Shown here: in pieces, positions 54,779-64,000 of the stretch
Numbering within the stretch: position 1 is the first letter of the stretch
Layout of the letters: each line of letters starts with the position of its first letter
DNA from: an uncultured Bacteroidota bacterium
Lineage (GTDB): Bacteria > Bacteroidota > Bacteroidia > Flavobacteriales > Flavobacteriaceae
Length of the DNA stretch: 64,000 nt
Reading direction: 5' to 3'
NCBI GenBank assembly: GCA_913062555.1
Contig: CAJXVU010000001.1
Span: 1 to 64,000, forward strand
Made by a program: the position numbers and the translations under genes
Notes under the pieces: generated by a model
Told to the model about the DNA's origin: nothing
The model's database searches: none
What the model saw: only the letters and a program-made list of their open reading frames with translations

Positions 54779-54803
54779 GTACTTTTTTATCGCTAAAAAG
54801 TAC
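54779..54803 (+). promoter_or_regulatory. Hairpin immediately upstream of the lacI-like start
   Basis: GTACTTTTT (54779-54787) and AAAAAGTAC (54795-54803) are perfectly inverted, spaced 7 bases, and end 4 bases before the ATG at 54808. As RNA it would hide the ribosome-binding region; as DNA it could be a second operator. Confidence 0.45.
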
Positions 54804-54807
54804 ATGC

Positions 54808-55839
54808 ATGCCTAAAATCACACTTAAAAAAATTGCCGCTATATTAGGGATTTCTCCTGCTACAGTCTCTAAAGCCTTAAAGGACTATCCTGACATTAGT
54901 AACGACACCAAAATAAAGGTTAAGGCATTGGCCGAATCTTTGAATTATAAACCCAATTCATTTGCTCAAAGTTTAAGAAATCAAGAATCAAAAATTATAG
55001 GGTTAATTATCCCAAAAATAGTACATCACTTTTTTTCCAATATTATTAATGGGGTCATTGATGCCGCTAGTAATAAAGGGTATTTAGTGATTACTTTACA
55101 ATCACACGAGTCTTATGAGCAAGAGAAAGATCAAATCAACTCACTCATAGAAAAAAATGTAGATGGCATCTTAATCTCGCTTTCTGATCATACCGTTAAT
55201 TACAAACATATTAATGCAATTATAGAAAAAGGGGTTCCTGTTGTATTGTATGACAGAACTTCAAAACTAGTGAATTGTTCTAAAGTGATAATTAACGATA
55301 GAAAAGCTGGTTACGAGGCCACCAAGTATCTAATAGAAACAGGATGTCGTAAAATTGCACATATCAGAGGTCCACTAAAACCTCAAACTACTATTGACAG
55401 GTTTATGGGATACAAAAACGCTCTAAAAGAACACGACCTTCCTTATGATAAGAATTTAGTCTTCGAAACCGAACATCTCTCATTCGAAGACGGCTTTGAA
55501 GTCGCTGAAGAAATCGCAAAACATAGACATGATATAGACGGGGTTTTTTCGACCACCGATTTATTAGCTACAGGTGTTATGGTAAAATTACAGCAAAAAG
55601 GTATAAAGGTTCCTGATGATATTTCAATAATGGGGTTTAGCAATTGGTTTTTAACCAAAATCACCACACCTACTTTGTCTACAATAGATCAACCCGGTTA
55701 TGAAATGGGCCGCAAAACTTTCGACTTATTATATGATGAACTATGCCAAATTAAAAATGGAGAATCAGTATCACATGAAGTCGTAGAAATCGCAACACGT
55801 GTTGTCCCTAGAAATTCAACTAAATTTATTGAATCTTGA
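54808..55839 (+). CDS. LacI-family transcriptional regulator
   Basis: A 343-residue regulator: N-terminal helix-turn-helix (ITLKKIAAILGISPATVSKALKDY), then a periplasmic-binding-protein-like sugar domain with FDGVFS-like (HDIDGVFSTTDLLATGVM) and YEMGRKTFDLLYDEL near the end. It is divergent from susC/susD and almost certainly controls that operon through the CG palindrome. Effector is unknown. It converges on the diphosphomevalonate decarboxylase gene with a 54-base gap. Confidence 0.92.
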   Translation: MPKITLKKIAAILGISPATVSKALKDYPDISNDTKIKVKALAESLNYKPNSFAQSLRNQESKIIGLIIPKIVHHFFSNIINGVIDAASNKGYLVITLQSHESYEQEKDQINSLIEKNVDGILISLSDHTVNYKHINAIIEKGVPVVLYDRTSKLVNCSKVIINDRKAGYEATKYLIETGCRKIAHIRGPLKPQTTIDRFMGYKNALKEHDLPYDKNLVFETEHLSFEDGFEVAEEIAKHRHDIDGVFSTTDLLATGVMVKLQQKGIKVPDDISIMGFSNWFLTKITTPTLSTIDQPGYEMGRKTFDLLYDELCQIKNGESVSHEVVEIATRVVPRNSTKFIES

Positions 55840-55893
55840 TAAGGTTACAAGAGCTACAGCGTTCTTCAATATGAAAAATCAAAAAAACACAAG

Positions 55894-56976
55894 CTATAAT
55901 TGTTTAGCTCCTAAACCAACTTGATCGCTAATAAAATGATTGTTTTGACAATATTGAGCTAAGCTATCTTTTATAAAGGCATCTATGATTTCCGATTCAC
56001 TTTCAGGGTATAATACATGAACATTTGCGCCTGCATCTAAGGTAAAACCAACATGAAGTCCGGTCGCTTGTCTAAACGTCCAGATCTCATTAATAATTTG
56101 CAATGTATTAGGTTTCATTAAGATAAAATATGGCAGGCTAGACATCATCATGGCATGAAGTGTTAGTGCCTCACTTTCTATTACTTTAATGAATGCTTTT
56201 AGATCCCCTGATTTGAAGATACCAATAAGCATGTCAAGGTTATCATGAGCTTGTTTAAATCGTTGTTCAGCAAAAGCATGACCATGCATTAAATTATGAC
56301 CTACTGTACTACTCACCTGCTTTTCTCCTTTATCTACCAATAAAATAGTATCTCTATAATTAGAAAAATTTGGATGGACATCAAAGGGATACTTTATTCC
56401 GAAAATATCAGAGCTATCTATAATAGCTTTATGTTTTCCCCAAACTATTAATTCGCCTTCAATACTTCGGCTGGCACTCCCAGAACCTAATCGTGCTAAA
56501 AAAGAAGCTTTTTTATTAAAAAATTGATCTGACATATCAGGATTCAATATCTTTTCAATACTCATTAAACATAATGACAACGCACTCATTCCAGAAGCAG
56601 AGGAAGCGATGCCTGAACTATGAGGAAATGAATTTGAAGTTTCAATAATAAAATGATAGTCTTTTAAAAACGGTAAATACTTTTCAATGCGCTTGAAAAA
56701 AGTCTCAATTTTTGGTTTAAAATCTGCTTTAACTTTACCTTCCAAAAATACTTCGAATGAATAATTCGCCGTTGCACGATCCAACTTTTCAAAATGCAAA
56801 GTTGTTGTTGTTTTACAATTGTCTAATGTGAAGCTTATGGATGGATTCGCCGGGATTTGATTTTCCTTTTTCCCCCAATATTTAACCAATGCTATATTAC
56901 TAGGGGACGACCAGATAAAACTGCCATTTGATATCGTTTTTTTATATGTGTTTGGAATAAAATTTTGTGCTTTCAT
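55894..56976 (-). CDS. mvaD: Diphosphomevalonate decarboxylase
   Basis: A 360-residue GHMP-family enzyme that converts mevalonate diphosphate to isopentenyl diphosphate. Features are SPSNIALVKYWGKKENQIP at the start, PANPSISFTLDN, then the nucleotide loop HSSGIASSASGMSALSL and SRSIEGELIVWG. It shows that this organism uses the mevalonate route, in line with the mevalonate kinase gene in the window. The start abuts the DUF1697 stop, so the two are probably cotranscribed. Confidence 0.92.
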   Translation of the reverse strand: MKAQNFIPNTYKKTISNGSFIWSSPSNIALVKYWGKKENQIPANPSISFTLDNCKTTTTLHFEKLDRATANYSFEVFLEGKVKADFKPKIETFFKRIEKYLPFLKDYHFIIETSNSFPHSSGIASSASGMSALSLCLMSIEKILNPDMSDQFFNKKASFLARLGSGSASRSIEGELIVWGKHKAIIDSSDIFGIKYPFDVHPNFSNYRDTILLVDKGEKQVSSTVGHNLMHGHAFAEQRFKQAHDNLDMLIGIFKSGDLKAFIKVIESEALTLHAMMMSSLPYFILMKPNTLQIINEIWTFRQATGLHVGFTLDAGANVHVLYPESESEIIDAFIKDSLAQYCQNNHFISDQVGLGAKQL

Positions 56977-57516
56977 TTAGTTCAATTCTGACGACAAAGA
57001 TAACAACTTCAGCATGGTTTTATAATTTCTTGTGGTCGCCGTTGTTTTTAGTTTGCGTTCAAAAAAATTGTTATTGCATTTCGCGCGTCCATATCCATTT
57101 TCCGAATAAAAGTAAACACAAGTATGGTTAACAATAAATTCTTCGTTTGGGTAAATTACACTGGAAACGGCATGAACTAATTCTTTTTTAGGCACAGTAT
57201 GTAACAATGTGAAATAACTTTTTTCTTTTTTGTCTTGTGAGAACGGGCAGTTATCAAAACTATTTTTTAAATCCTCAAATAACAACACCATGGTAGAGAC
57301 CTCAAAATCAAAATGATTTAAAATTCCCTTTTCTATAATTTCTTTGATTATTGAACCTTTGCTTTCTCCCGATTGTAAAACAATATTACCACTTTGTATA
57401 TAAGTGGTAACTTTTTTAAACCCTAAGCTTGAGAGTAATGTCCGCAATTCTGCCATTGGCACTTTTTTCTGACCACTTACATTTATGCCACGCAGTAAAA
57501 TGATATAGGTCTTCAT
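56977..57516 (-). CDS. DUF1697 domain-containing protein
   Basis: A 179-residue cytoplasmic protein whose start (TYIILLRGINVSGQKKVPMAELR) and TYIQSGNIVLQSGE segment mark DUF1697. No catalytic function is established for the family. It overlaps the LacI-family gene upstream by 4 bases and abuts mvaD downstream. Confidence 0.88.
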   Translation of the reverse strand: MKTYIILLRGINVSGQKKVPMAELRTLLSSLGFKKVTTYIQSGNIVLQSGESKGSIIKEIIEKGILNHFDFEVSTMVLLFEDLKNSFDNCPFSQDKKEKSYFTLLHTVPKKELVHAVSSVIYPNEEFIVNHTCVYFYSENGYGRAKCNNNFFERKLKTTATTRNYKTMLKLLSLSSELN

Positions 57517-58550
57517 TTACCACCATGTATTGGTAGTGTTGTGTTTCGTTCAATGACGTCAGTTTTAATGACCTTAGTAGTTACATTTTTAATGTTTTCA
57601 ATATTTTCCAACTTATCAAAAAGCAATTCTGCTGCAGTTTTTCCCATGAGTTCTCCATGCTGACTTATCGTTGTAAGTTTAGGGTTAGAGTGGCGTGCTA
57701 AAATGCCATTTGAATAGCCAATTACAGAAAAATCAGTAGGTACATGACGTCCTTTACGTTGTGCAATTTTCATTGCAGCCAACGCAACAGCTTCATTTGT
57801 TGCTATTAAACCATCGATGAGATTATCTTTAAAAAGAGGAGCCAACATGCTTTCATAGCCGCTATAATGATCTTCTCTAACATTTACAACAAGGTTTTTA
57901 TTGACATCACTATTAACAGCCTCTAGTCCTTTTTCATAACCACTGAGCATTTCATTACTTATTTTTAAATGACTGATGGAAGATGCAAATCCGATATGTT
58001 TACAACCACTGTCTGATAATTTTTTTACTGCAGCAAATGTAGCCTCTAAATTATTCGTTACTACCTTATCACAGTGTACTTCATTCGCAACTCTATCAAA
58101 CATTACTATTGGTAATTCAAAAGCAATGGTGTCCATAAAATGAGCATAATCTCTTTTTAATTCAGTTTCCATAGAAATTGACACAATAAACCCATCAACA
58201 CTACCATTGGAAAGCATTTCAATGGTCTCAACTTCCTTAGAATGAGATTCGTTTGTTATACAAATAATTATTTTATATCCTTTTTCAATCGCTGTTTTTT
58301 CAATACCTCTTAGTGCCTGAGCTAAGAAATAATCCAACATATCAGGAATGATAATTCCAATTGTTTTTGTTTTACTATTCTTGAGACTTAATGCATTAAT
58401 ATTAGGTCTATAATTGATTAGCTTAGCATATTCCTGAATTTTTAATCGCGTTGATTCTCCAATCTCTTCACTATCTTTTAAAGCTTTCGAAATTGTTGAA
58501 ATAGATAGCTCAAATTTAGCCGCTATATCTTTTAAGGTAACTTTTTTCAC
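57513..58550 (-). CDS. LacI-family transcriptional regulator
   Basis: A 345-residue regulator with a helix-turn-helix (VTLKDIAAKFELSISTISKALKDS) and a sugar-binding domain (LIDGLIATNEAVALAAMKIA). It differs from the lacI-like gene at 54808 but has the same architecture. Its targets are not evident, since its neighbours are DUF1697 and mvaD, and no CG-type palindrome was found in its promoter region. A good sigma-A promoter lies upstream. Confidence 0.9.
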   Translation of the reverse strand: MKKVTLKDIAAKFELSISTISKALKDSEEIGESTRLKIQEYAKLINYRPNINALSLKNSKTKTIGIIIPDMLDYFLAQALRGIEKTAIEKGYKIIICITNESHSKEVETIEMLSNGSVDGFIVSISMETELKRDYAHFMDTIAFELPIVMFDRVANEVHCDKVVTNNLEATFAAVKKLSDSGCKHIGFASSISHLKISNEMLSGYEKGLEAVNSDVNKNLVVNVREDHYSGYESMLAPLFKDNLIDGLIATNEAVALAAMKIAQRKGRHVPTDFSVIGYSNGILARHSNPKLTTISQHGELMGKTAAELLFDKLENIENIKNVTTKVIKTDVIERNTTLPIHGGK

Positions 58551-58639
58551 AGATTTAAATTTTAGTTATTATTTTGATAATAAATCCAGGTTGTTTTCAG
58601 CTTAAAATTTAACCTCTTCCACATGCAGTATCGATTCCA

Positions 58640-58668
58640 CAAATTTAATATACTATAAATGCATTCAA
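58640..58668 (-). promoter_or_regulatory. Bacteroidota sigma-A promoter
   Basis: On the minus strand TTG (58668-58666), 18 bases, then TAAATTTG (58647-58640) fully match the consensus. It lies about 90 bases before the LacI-family gene at 58550. Confidence 0.7.
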
Positions 58669-58686
58669 AATTAGTAATATTCTAGC

Positions 58687-59898
58687 TTATTTTGAAATTG
58701 CTTGGGCTGCAATAAATGCACCTGTCCATGCATTTTGAAAATTAAAACCTCCTGTAACGGCATCAATGTTTAGTATTTCTCCTGCAAAATACAAGTTTTC
58801 ATGAAATTTACTTTCAAAGTTTTTAAAGTTTATTTCTTTCAGGTCAATTCCTCCAGCGGTCACAAATTCTTCTTTAAAAGTACTTTTCCCATCAACATTA
58901 AAAATTGCTTTTGTCAATTGACTTGTCAAGGCATCCAATTGCATTTTATTGAGGTCGGCCCAACGGACTTCCTTTTCAATATTGGCCGCAAAAACCAATT
59001 GTTGCCACAAGCGTTTTGGCAATTCAAATTGTGTTGCATTACAAACAATTTTCTTTGACAATAATTGTTTAGTGTCTTTCAAAATTTTTAAACAAGCCTC
59101 AAAATCTAGTTTAATAAAATTAACTTCAATCTTAAATTTATAATCACATTTAGCGAGCTCTAAGGCTCCAAATGAAGATAGCTTTAAAATGGCAGGAGCA
59201 CTCATACCAACATGTGTAATTAATAAGGGCCCTTCTGAAATTAAATTAGATCCTATAATTTTGATTTCGACATCCTGAGCCACAACTCCAGGAATGTCTT
59301 TTATTCGATTATCTCGAATATTAAAAGTAAATAATGATGGTATTGGTGGTTCAATTTGATGCCCTAAGTTTTCAATAAGCTTCCACACTTTAGAATTACT
59401 CCCGGTTGCCACTAAAAGTTTATCTGAATTAAATTCAGAATTATCAGTTGTAATTCTCCATGAATTTTCTTTATGACTAATTGTTTTTACAGCATGATTT
59501 TTCAAAAGCTCAACATTATTTTTCTTAGCTTCATTTAGAAAACAATCAATTATGGTTTGAGAAGAATTAGTCTCTGGAAACATTCTTCCATCGGCTTCAA
59601 TTTTCAAAGCAACCCCTCTTTTTTCAAACCATTCAATAGTATCACCGGTCATAAACTTATGAAAAGGCCCTAGAAGTTCCTTTTCACCTCTAGGATAATG
59701 TTGTACCAATTCTTGAGGAATAAATTCGGCATGTGTCACATTACAGCGTCCGCCCCCAGAAACTTTCACTTTAGTCAAAACCTGGCTCCCACGCTCAAGA
59801 ATTACAACTTTCAAACTTGGATTTAATTCGGCGATATTAATTGCTGCAAAAAAACCTGCTGCCCCTCCTCCAATTATTATAACATCATAATGCATCAT
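58687..59898 (-). CDS. BaiN/HI0933-type NAD(P)/FAD-dependent flavoprotein
   Basis: A 403-residue flavoprotein with VIIIGGGAAGFFAAINIAEL at the N-terminus, the family mark GSQVLTKVKVSGGGRCNVTH, and the C-terminal AGEILNIDAVTGGFNFQNAW. This is the HI0933/BaiN (aminoacetone oxidase-like) family; physiological substrates are uncertain. It lies back to back with a lipoprotein gene on the plus strand, 47 bases apart. Confidence 0.9.
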   Translation of the reverse strand: MMHYDVIIIGGGAAGFFAAINIAELNPSLKVVILERGSQVLTKVKVSGGGRCNVTHAEFIPQELVQHYPRGEKELLGPFHKFMTGDTIEWFEKRGVALKIEADGRMFPETNSSQTIIDCFLNEAKKNNVELLKNHAVKTISHKENSWRITTDNSEFNSDKLLVATGSNSKVWKLIENLGHQIEPPIPSLFTFNIRDNRIKDIPGVVAQDVEIKIIGSNLISEGPLLITHVGMSAPAILKLSSFGALELAKCDYKFKIEVNFIKLDFEACLKILKDTKQLLSKKIVCNATQFELPKRLWQQLVFAANIEKEVRWADLNKMQLDALTSQLTKAIFNVDGKSTFKEEFVTAGGIDLKEINFKNFESKFHENLYFAGEILNIDAVTGGFNFQNAWTGAFIAAQAISK

Positions 59899-59945
59899 AT
59901 AAAATAAATCTGCGTAAATTTAGCACTAATAAAATTGAAAATACA

Positions 59946-60788
59946 TTGAAAAAAATCCTTTCATTATTAATTGTCTTAAATTTTAGTTGTAGCACTGGCA
60001 ACCTCACCGTTATTGCGGACTTACCTTCTGACTTAGAAGAAGTTTCAGGAACAGAAATCTTTCCAAATTCCAATTTAATCTGGATGCTTAATGATGGTGG
60101 AAATCCTTCAAAAATTTACGGCTTAAATCGTAAAGGGCAAATTAAAAAAGTTTTAAAAATCAAGGCTGAAAACAATGATTGGGAGGAACTTACAACAGAT
60201 AAAAAAGGCAACTTATATATTGGTGATTTTGGTAATAATTCTAACGACCGTAAAGATCTTACTATTTTAAAGGTAAATAAAGATTCCTTAAACAACAGCG
60301 GAAAAATAGACGTAGAACGTATAACATTTCATTATCCAGATCAAAAAAAATTCCCTCCAAAGCAGCATAAAATGCATTTTGATTGTGAGGCCTTTTTCCA
60401 TTATAATGACAGTTTGTATTTATTCACTAAAAGTCGGGAGAAAAAAAATCACGGCAAAACTAATCTGTATAAAATCCCAGCCATTAAAGGCAATCACGAA
60501 GCACAATTCATCGCGTCTTTTAAAACTTGTGACGAATTACCTTGTTGGATAACTTCTGCAGACATTAGTGCTGACGAATCGCAGATGGCCTTATTAACTC
60601 TAAATGCTGTTTGGTTATTTTCGAATTATAATGGGGATGATTTTTTTAGTGGCACAGCAACTAAATATGAATTTAATTATGATTCACAAAAAGAGGGCCT
60701 GTGCTTTAAAAATGACAGTACCCTTTACATTACTGATGAAAGGACTTATGGATTAGGCCGGAACCTATATGAATTTAAGCTTTATTAG
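59946..60788 (+). CDS. Secreted propeller-like protein, probable lipoprotein
   Basis: A 280-residue protein that starts with TTG at 59946, the only start codon that keeps the signal sequence (KKILSLLIVLNFSCS). The segments DLPSDLEEVSGTEIFPNSNLIWMLNDGG, YIGDFGNNSNDRK and LYITDERTYG resemble NHL/SdiA-regulated-type beta-propellers. Cys15 may be lipidated, although the lipobox is weak. No activity is assignable. It converges on the phosphoesterase gene with a 4-base overlap. Confidence 0.65.
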   Translation: MKKILSLLIVLNFSCSTGNLTVIADLPSDLEEVSGTEIFPNSNLIWMLNDGGNPSKIYGLNRKGQIKKVLKIKAENNDWEELTTDKKGNLYIGDFGNNSNDRKDLTILKVNKDSLNNSGKIDVERITFHYPDQKKFPPKQHKMHFDCEAFFHYNDSLYLFTKSREKKNHGKTNLYKIPAIKGNHEAQFIASFKTCDELPCWITSADISADESQMALLTLNAVWLFSNYNGDDFFSGTATKYEFNYDSQKEGLCFKNDSTLYITDERTYGLGRNLYEFKLY

Positions 60789-63700
60789 AATCCAAACCCT
60801 AATTTAAATGACATTCGTAAACCATCGTCACTGTTAAATGCAGAGATATTTCCTGTTATCATGTCTGCTCCATTAAAGAATATACCACCACCTATTGAGC
60901 TATTCCACTTATCTGTATCTTCATTCTCAACCCATACTCTACCATAATCTACGCCTCCATAAACGCCTATATTAAGAGGCAATAGGCCTGTTTTTACTTT
61001 GCGTAGATTTAAACGAACATCTGTAGTTTGATAAAAAGCACTTTTACCCGTAAATCGTTGATTTCTATAGCCTCTTAGTCCATTACTAGCCCCTATACTT
61101 GCTGCTTGATAAAACTCAAAATCATCACCAATAATTACATGTGCTTTAAGCTTAGTGGCTAAAACCAGTTGTCCGCTAGAGATCAATTTATAATTAATAG
61201 CCAAAGAGGGTATTATATACCCAAAGCTCGAAGATTCTTCTAAATTTGTTTTATATCCTGCTTGTAAATTCGCTTCCATTCCTAGGGTTGGAAATGCCTT
61301 ATTATCTCTGTTTTCAAAATTATACTCGGCTTCTGCCCCGGCAAATGTCTTTTTACTTTCTTCCCCATTGTCCACGTAAAATTCATTAATAAATCGCCCT
61401 ACGGATTCTTCAACTTCAATAGATTCATAATTAATTCCCATTTTAATCTTGGCTCCTAAATCGCCTCTCCAAACCAAAGAAGGAGCGAGACGAATTGTAC
61501 TTAATTTCACGCGATTATAATCGACATCAAAGTTATCTTCATCTTCAACATTAGGATTTATAGTTTCATTTCCAAAACCAAAAAAGTTTATGCTATAATT
61601 AGGACTTGTGTATTTTGCTTCAATCCCAAAATTCCAATTCCCTACCACATTAGCAAATTCGCCATTATAAGAAAAATCAAAGCCTTGAGTTGCAAAATAA
61701 TATGAGGCTAAAAACACATGTTGAGATGTAAACGGATTTCGTTCAAACCCATAAACTGTATATGTATTTCCAAGACCAATTTTAAAACCATCATCCGGAT
61801 TTGCCCCTATTGATGGAATTAATTGATTTGAATTATACGCTGGTTTTTTATAATTATATACGTTTGTAATGTAGTCGTCAGTAAGCTTTCTACCTCCTTT
61901 GTTGTTAGCAAATACATTTGTTTTAGACTTGTAATCGTATAGCTTAATTTTACTGCCATTTTCAATGGTATAGGTGTCCTTATTTTGTCCACCAATAAGT
62001 CTAACTTTTACTAAGTTTTCACCATGACCTGACACCTTAAATACATCTTCATCATCAAGTCCATAGATCCATATTTCCTTCGTCTCTGAAGCGGTGTAAT
62101 TCCTTTGATGAAAAAGTTCTCCTTTTTCACCATTTTTGATTCTATAAGCATATACTTTAGTAATTCCCCCTTGTCGTTCTATATCAAACCAATCATCTTT
62201 ATCTGTTCCTTTAATAATGGCATATTTGTTAATTTGCTCAAAATAAGTATTAGATATTTTTTGAAGATTAGCACGTCTCCCTATTAATTTTCGCTTTAAG
62301 TCCTGAATGGTCTCATCATTGACTTCCTCAGGAAAAAAAGTAAAAGCCTCATCGATAGTTGCATTAGTTAAATTATTAACAATATGCTCAACTTGTGTAT
62401 CCCAAACCTTTTTGTCTGATCTATTAATTAGAGCCATATCTAATGGATATGGCTCTAAATTGAACCATTTTGGACTGTTCAGTTCTTCGTCATAAGATTG
62501 CATTAAACGTAATGTTGGAATCACTTTGGTAGCAAAACCCAGAAGTGATCCATCGGCCATTATAGAAAATGCCTGATCACGATCTCGCGGTACTGGTCTA
62601 TAGATTGTTTTATTACCCTGTTTAAACTTTGCCCAGCGCCATTGATCTTCATGTCTATCCCAATCACCAATGAGCATATCAAACAAACGCGCTCGAATAT
62701 AAGCACTCTCATCAACGCTATTATCTTCGTCCTTACGAAGTTCATATAATAAATCATGAGTACTAATTAATTCATCTGAGAACCCAAAACCAGCATTATT
62801 ATCATGACCATCACCGGCACGTTCTTCAATCATATAAAGCTCGTCTCCAAATTCAGAATTAAAAGCCCCCAATGCTTTTTGCTTTGGAATATAATATAAC
62901 ACCGGATGTGTATGATAAACGCCAATAGCTTCAGATAAGGTTGCTATGGTGAAAGGTGCATAAGGGTGAGATCCTGTAAACACATCTAGCAATAAACCCT
63001 CAGTATAAGTGTCATTAAATTGTCCTTTTATATATTGATCTTTAAAGGCAACAGCTTGTAAATATTGAACTGCATTTTTACGTAATGCACGCATGACATA
63101 TTCTCTCCCCTTCTCGTCTTCTAACCGTAATGACTTTGATTGATGACCACCACCTTTCCTAACCGGTTTTAACCCCCCGAACAAAGTATCCAGATCGACT
63201 GTTGGTACCTTAACATTTGTACTAAAATATTTCCGATACCGTTCTCCCCACATTTTTTTAAAGAATCTCCCCTTTTCCGTTTCTGCAGTAGTATAAATGG
63301 ATGCCGTTTTTTCACCAGGAATACTAGAGGGGAAAATCACCTTTTTTTCAACCATATCTGCTGGAAGCACCTCGGTTTTAAATATTACTGAATTTGATTC
63401 AGCTTCATAAAAACGAACATATGAAGAGCCATCTTCGAATACATCTAGCCGGGCATAACCTTGGGCACCATATGAAAATTGTCCGCCACCAATATTTCGA
63501 GTTGGACTTGTTTTAGAACCAGAACCACTAATGATTTGTGGTAAATTATCTTCAACTATATATTGTAAATTATGATCGTGGCCAGATACAAAAACCACTT
63601 TTTCATTATCTTGGGACAAGGTTACTAATCGCTTTTGAAATACTCTATATTTTTTATTTTGATCATCAACTGTAACCACTCCTCCGGCTTTTCTAATCAC

Positions 63701-63999
63701 ATTTTTTAATGTTCCCAAAACAGGAATTGGCGACATATGACTTGCAAAAGAATATTGTCCACCATGAGATCCATTAGTAAACATAGGATGATGTAATGCA
63801 ACAATGGTAGTCTTTCCTCTTGACTTTTTAATCAAACTTTCATATTCGTCAAAAAATAAAGCTCTAGTTTTAATTTCACAATCATCATTTATTGTAGGAT
63901 GGTCATCCCAATTCTCCATATACCATTGTGAATCGATAACAATTAAAACAATATCATCGCTTATATTAATTTTTTTTATTGGGCAGCCATTTTCAGGTA
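60785..63999 (-). CDS. Calcineurin-like phosphoesterase fused to an outer-membrane barrel, 5' end cut by the window
   Basis: The frame runs off the window edge (upstream codons read SDDIVLIVIDSQWYMENWDD), so the start is missing. Visible parts in order are the C-terminal half of a calcineurin-like phosphoesterase (VALHHPMFTNGSHGG, VSGHDHNLQY), a middle domain of about 500 residues that is not recognised, and a C-terminal Omp85/surface-antigen barrel ending FKLGFGF, with the loop motif NGLRGYRNQRF. It is predicted to lie in the outer membrane with an enzyme domain outside the barrel. At least 1070 residues are seen. Confidence 0.82.
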   Translation of the reverse strand, partial: PENGCPIKKINISDDIVLIVIDSQWYMENWDDHPTINDDCEIKTRALFFDEYESLIKKSRGKTTIVALHHPMFTNGSHGGQYSFASHMSPIPVLGTLKNVIRKAGGVVTVDDQNKKYRVFQKRLVTLSQDNEKVVFVSGHDHNLQYIVEDNLPQIISGSGSKTSPTRNIGGGQFSYGAQGYARLDVFEDGSSYVRFYEAESNSVIFKTEVLPADMVEKKVIFPSSIPGEKTASIYTTAETEKGRFFKKMWGERYRKYFSTNVKVPTVDLDTLFGGLKPVRKGGGHQSKSLRLEDEKGREYVMRALRKNAVQYLQAVAFKDQYIKGQFNDTYTEGLLLDVFTGSHPYAPFTIATLSEAIGVYHTHPVLYYIPKQKALGAFNSEFGDELYMIEERAGDGHDNNAGFGFSDELISTHDLLYELRKDEDNSVDESAYIRARLFDMLIGDWDRHEDQWRWAKFKQGNKTIYRPVPRDRDQAFSIMADGSLLGFATKVIPTLRLMQSYDEELNSPKWFNLEPYPLDMALINRSDKKVWDTQVEHIVNNLTNATIDEAFTFFPEEVNDETIQDLKRKLIGRRANLQKISNTYFEQINKYAIIKGTDKDDWFDIERQGGITKVYAYRIKNGEKGELFHQRNYTASETKEIWIYGLDDEDVFKVSGHGENLVKVRLIGGQNKDTYTIENGSKIKLYDYKSKTNVFANNKGGRKLTDDYITNVYNYKKPAYNSNQLIPSIGANPDDGFKIGLGNTYTVYGFERNPFTSQHVFLASYYFATQGFDFSYNGEFANVVGNWNFGIEAKYTSPNYSINFFGFGNETINPNVEDEDNFDVDYNRVKLSTIRLAPSLVWRGDLGAKIKMGINYESIEVEESVGRFINEFYVDNGEESKKTFAGAEAEYNFENRDNKAFPTLGMEANLQAGYKTNLEESSSFGYIIPSLAINYKLISSGQLVLATKLKAHVIIGDDFEFYQAASIGASNGLRGYRNQRFTGKSAFYQTTDVRLNLRKVKTGLLPLNIGVYGGVDYGRVWVENEDTDKWNSSIGGGIFFNGADMITGNISAFNSDDGLRMSFKLGFGF

Positions 64000-64000
64000 A

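Larger units (their letters stand above)
54508..54807. other. Divergent control region of the SusC/SusD system
   Basis: This 300-base spacer holds two dyads: a LacI-type operator at 54636-54649, and a 9-bp hairpin at 54779-54803 just before the regulator start. A -7-like AAACTTTG faces susC, but without a properly spaced TTG. No gene-like frame is seen. Confidence 0.55.

Noticed and set aside
55840..55893. Terminator between the lacI-like gene and mvaD
   Set aside because: Only a 5-bp AGCTA/TAGCT stem that runs into coding sequence, with no T-run.

Overview
The window reads as a chromosomal segment of a marine-type member of the Bacteroidota, most likely a Flavobacteriaceae genome. The evidence is low G+C, a SusC/SusD pair, LruC and DUF547 proteins, mevalonate-pathway genes, TTG-N18-TAnnTTTG promoters and very few rho-independent terminators. 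No rRNA, tRNA, CRISPR array, integrase or transposase was seen.

Layout. (1) 1-210 is the end of an FtsX-like ABC permease, followed by 0.5 kb of non-coding DNA with a strong hairpin. (2) 714-22227 is a Wzx/Wzy-type exopolysaccharide locus, all on the plus strand. Its genes are UDP-glucose dehydrogenase and UDP-xylose synthase; an Hpt protein, a stand-alone receiver and an initiating sugar transferase carrying its own N-terminal pseudo-receiver; a half-size TolC-like protein; a Wzc-like chain-length protein with a degenerate kinase domain; flippase and polymerase; a phosphoribosyltransferase-HAD fusion; four glycosyltransferases and an acyltransferase. The tail holds a Tat-exported small subunit, a beta-propeller, an LruC lipoprotein and a STAS protein. 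Two sigma-54-like promoters, each with paired TTCC-N7-GGAA dyads upstream, precede ugd and the Hpt gene. (3) 22567-30306 is an arsenosugar biosynthesis operon: AhpD-like protein, ArsS, two arsenosugar glycosyltransferases, nucleoside phosphorylase, ArsM, PiT phosphate transporter, sterol-desaturase-like protein and DUF547 protein. (4) 30303-33476 (minus) encodes a small Omp85 protein, a GH113-like lipoprotein and a beta-barrel protein. (5) 33895-41481 (plus) carries an FAD oxidoreductase with a membrane polyferredoxin, then a MORN-like repeat protein, two GT2 enzymes and a GT87-like mannosyltransferase.

(6) 41459-45227 (minus) holds a pseudouridine-synthase paralogue that lacks the catalytic Asp, then a mevalonate kinase/UbiA/nitrilase operon. 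(7) 45342-54507 (minus) is a SusC/SusD uptake system with an FG-GAP/ASPIC lipoprotein and a Gfo/Idh oxidoreductase. It faces a LacI regulator across a spacer with a perfect LacI-type operator. (8) 55894-63999 holds diphosphomevalonate decarboxylase, a DUF1697 protein, a second LacI regulator, a BaiN-type flavoprotein, a small lipoprotein and a very large calcineurin-like phosphoesterase fused to an outer-membrane barrel, cut by the window end.

The strongest candidates for something new are the apparent phosphorelay wired directly into polysaccharide initiation (Hpt, REC, pseudoREC-sugar transferase) under paired sigma-54 promoters, and the PRPP-dependent PRT-HAD fusion in the same locus. All family assignments come from reading motifs, not from database searches.
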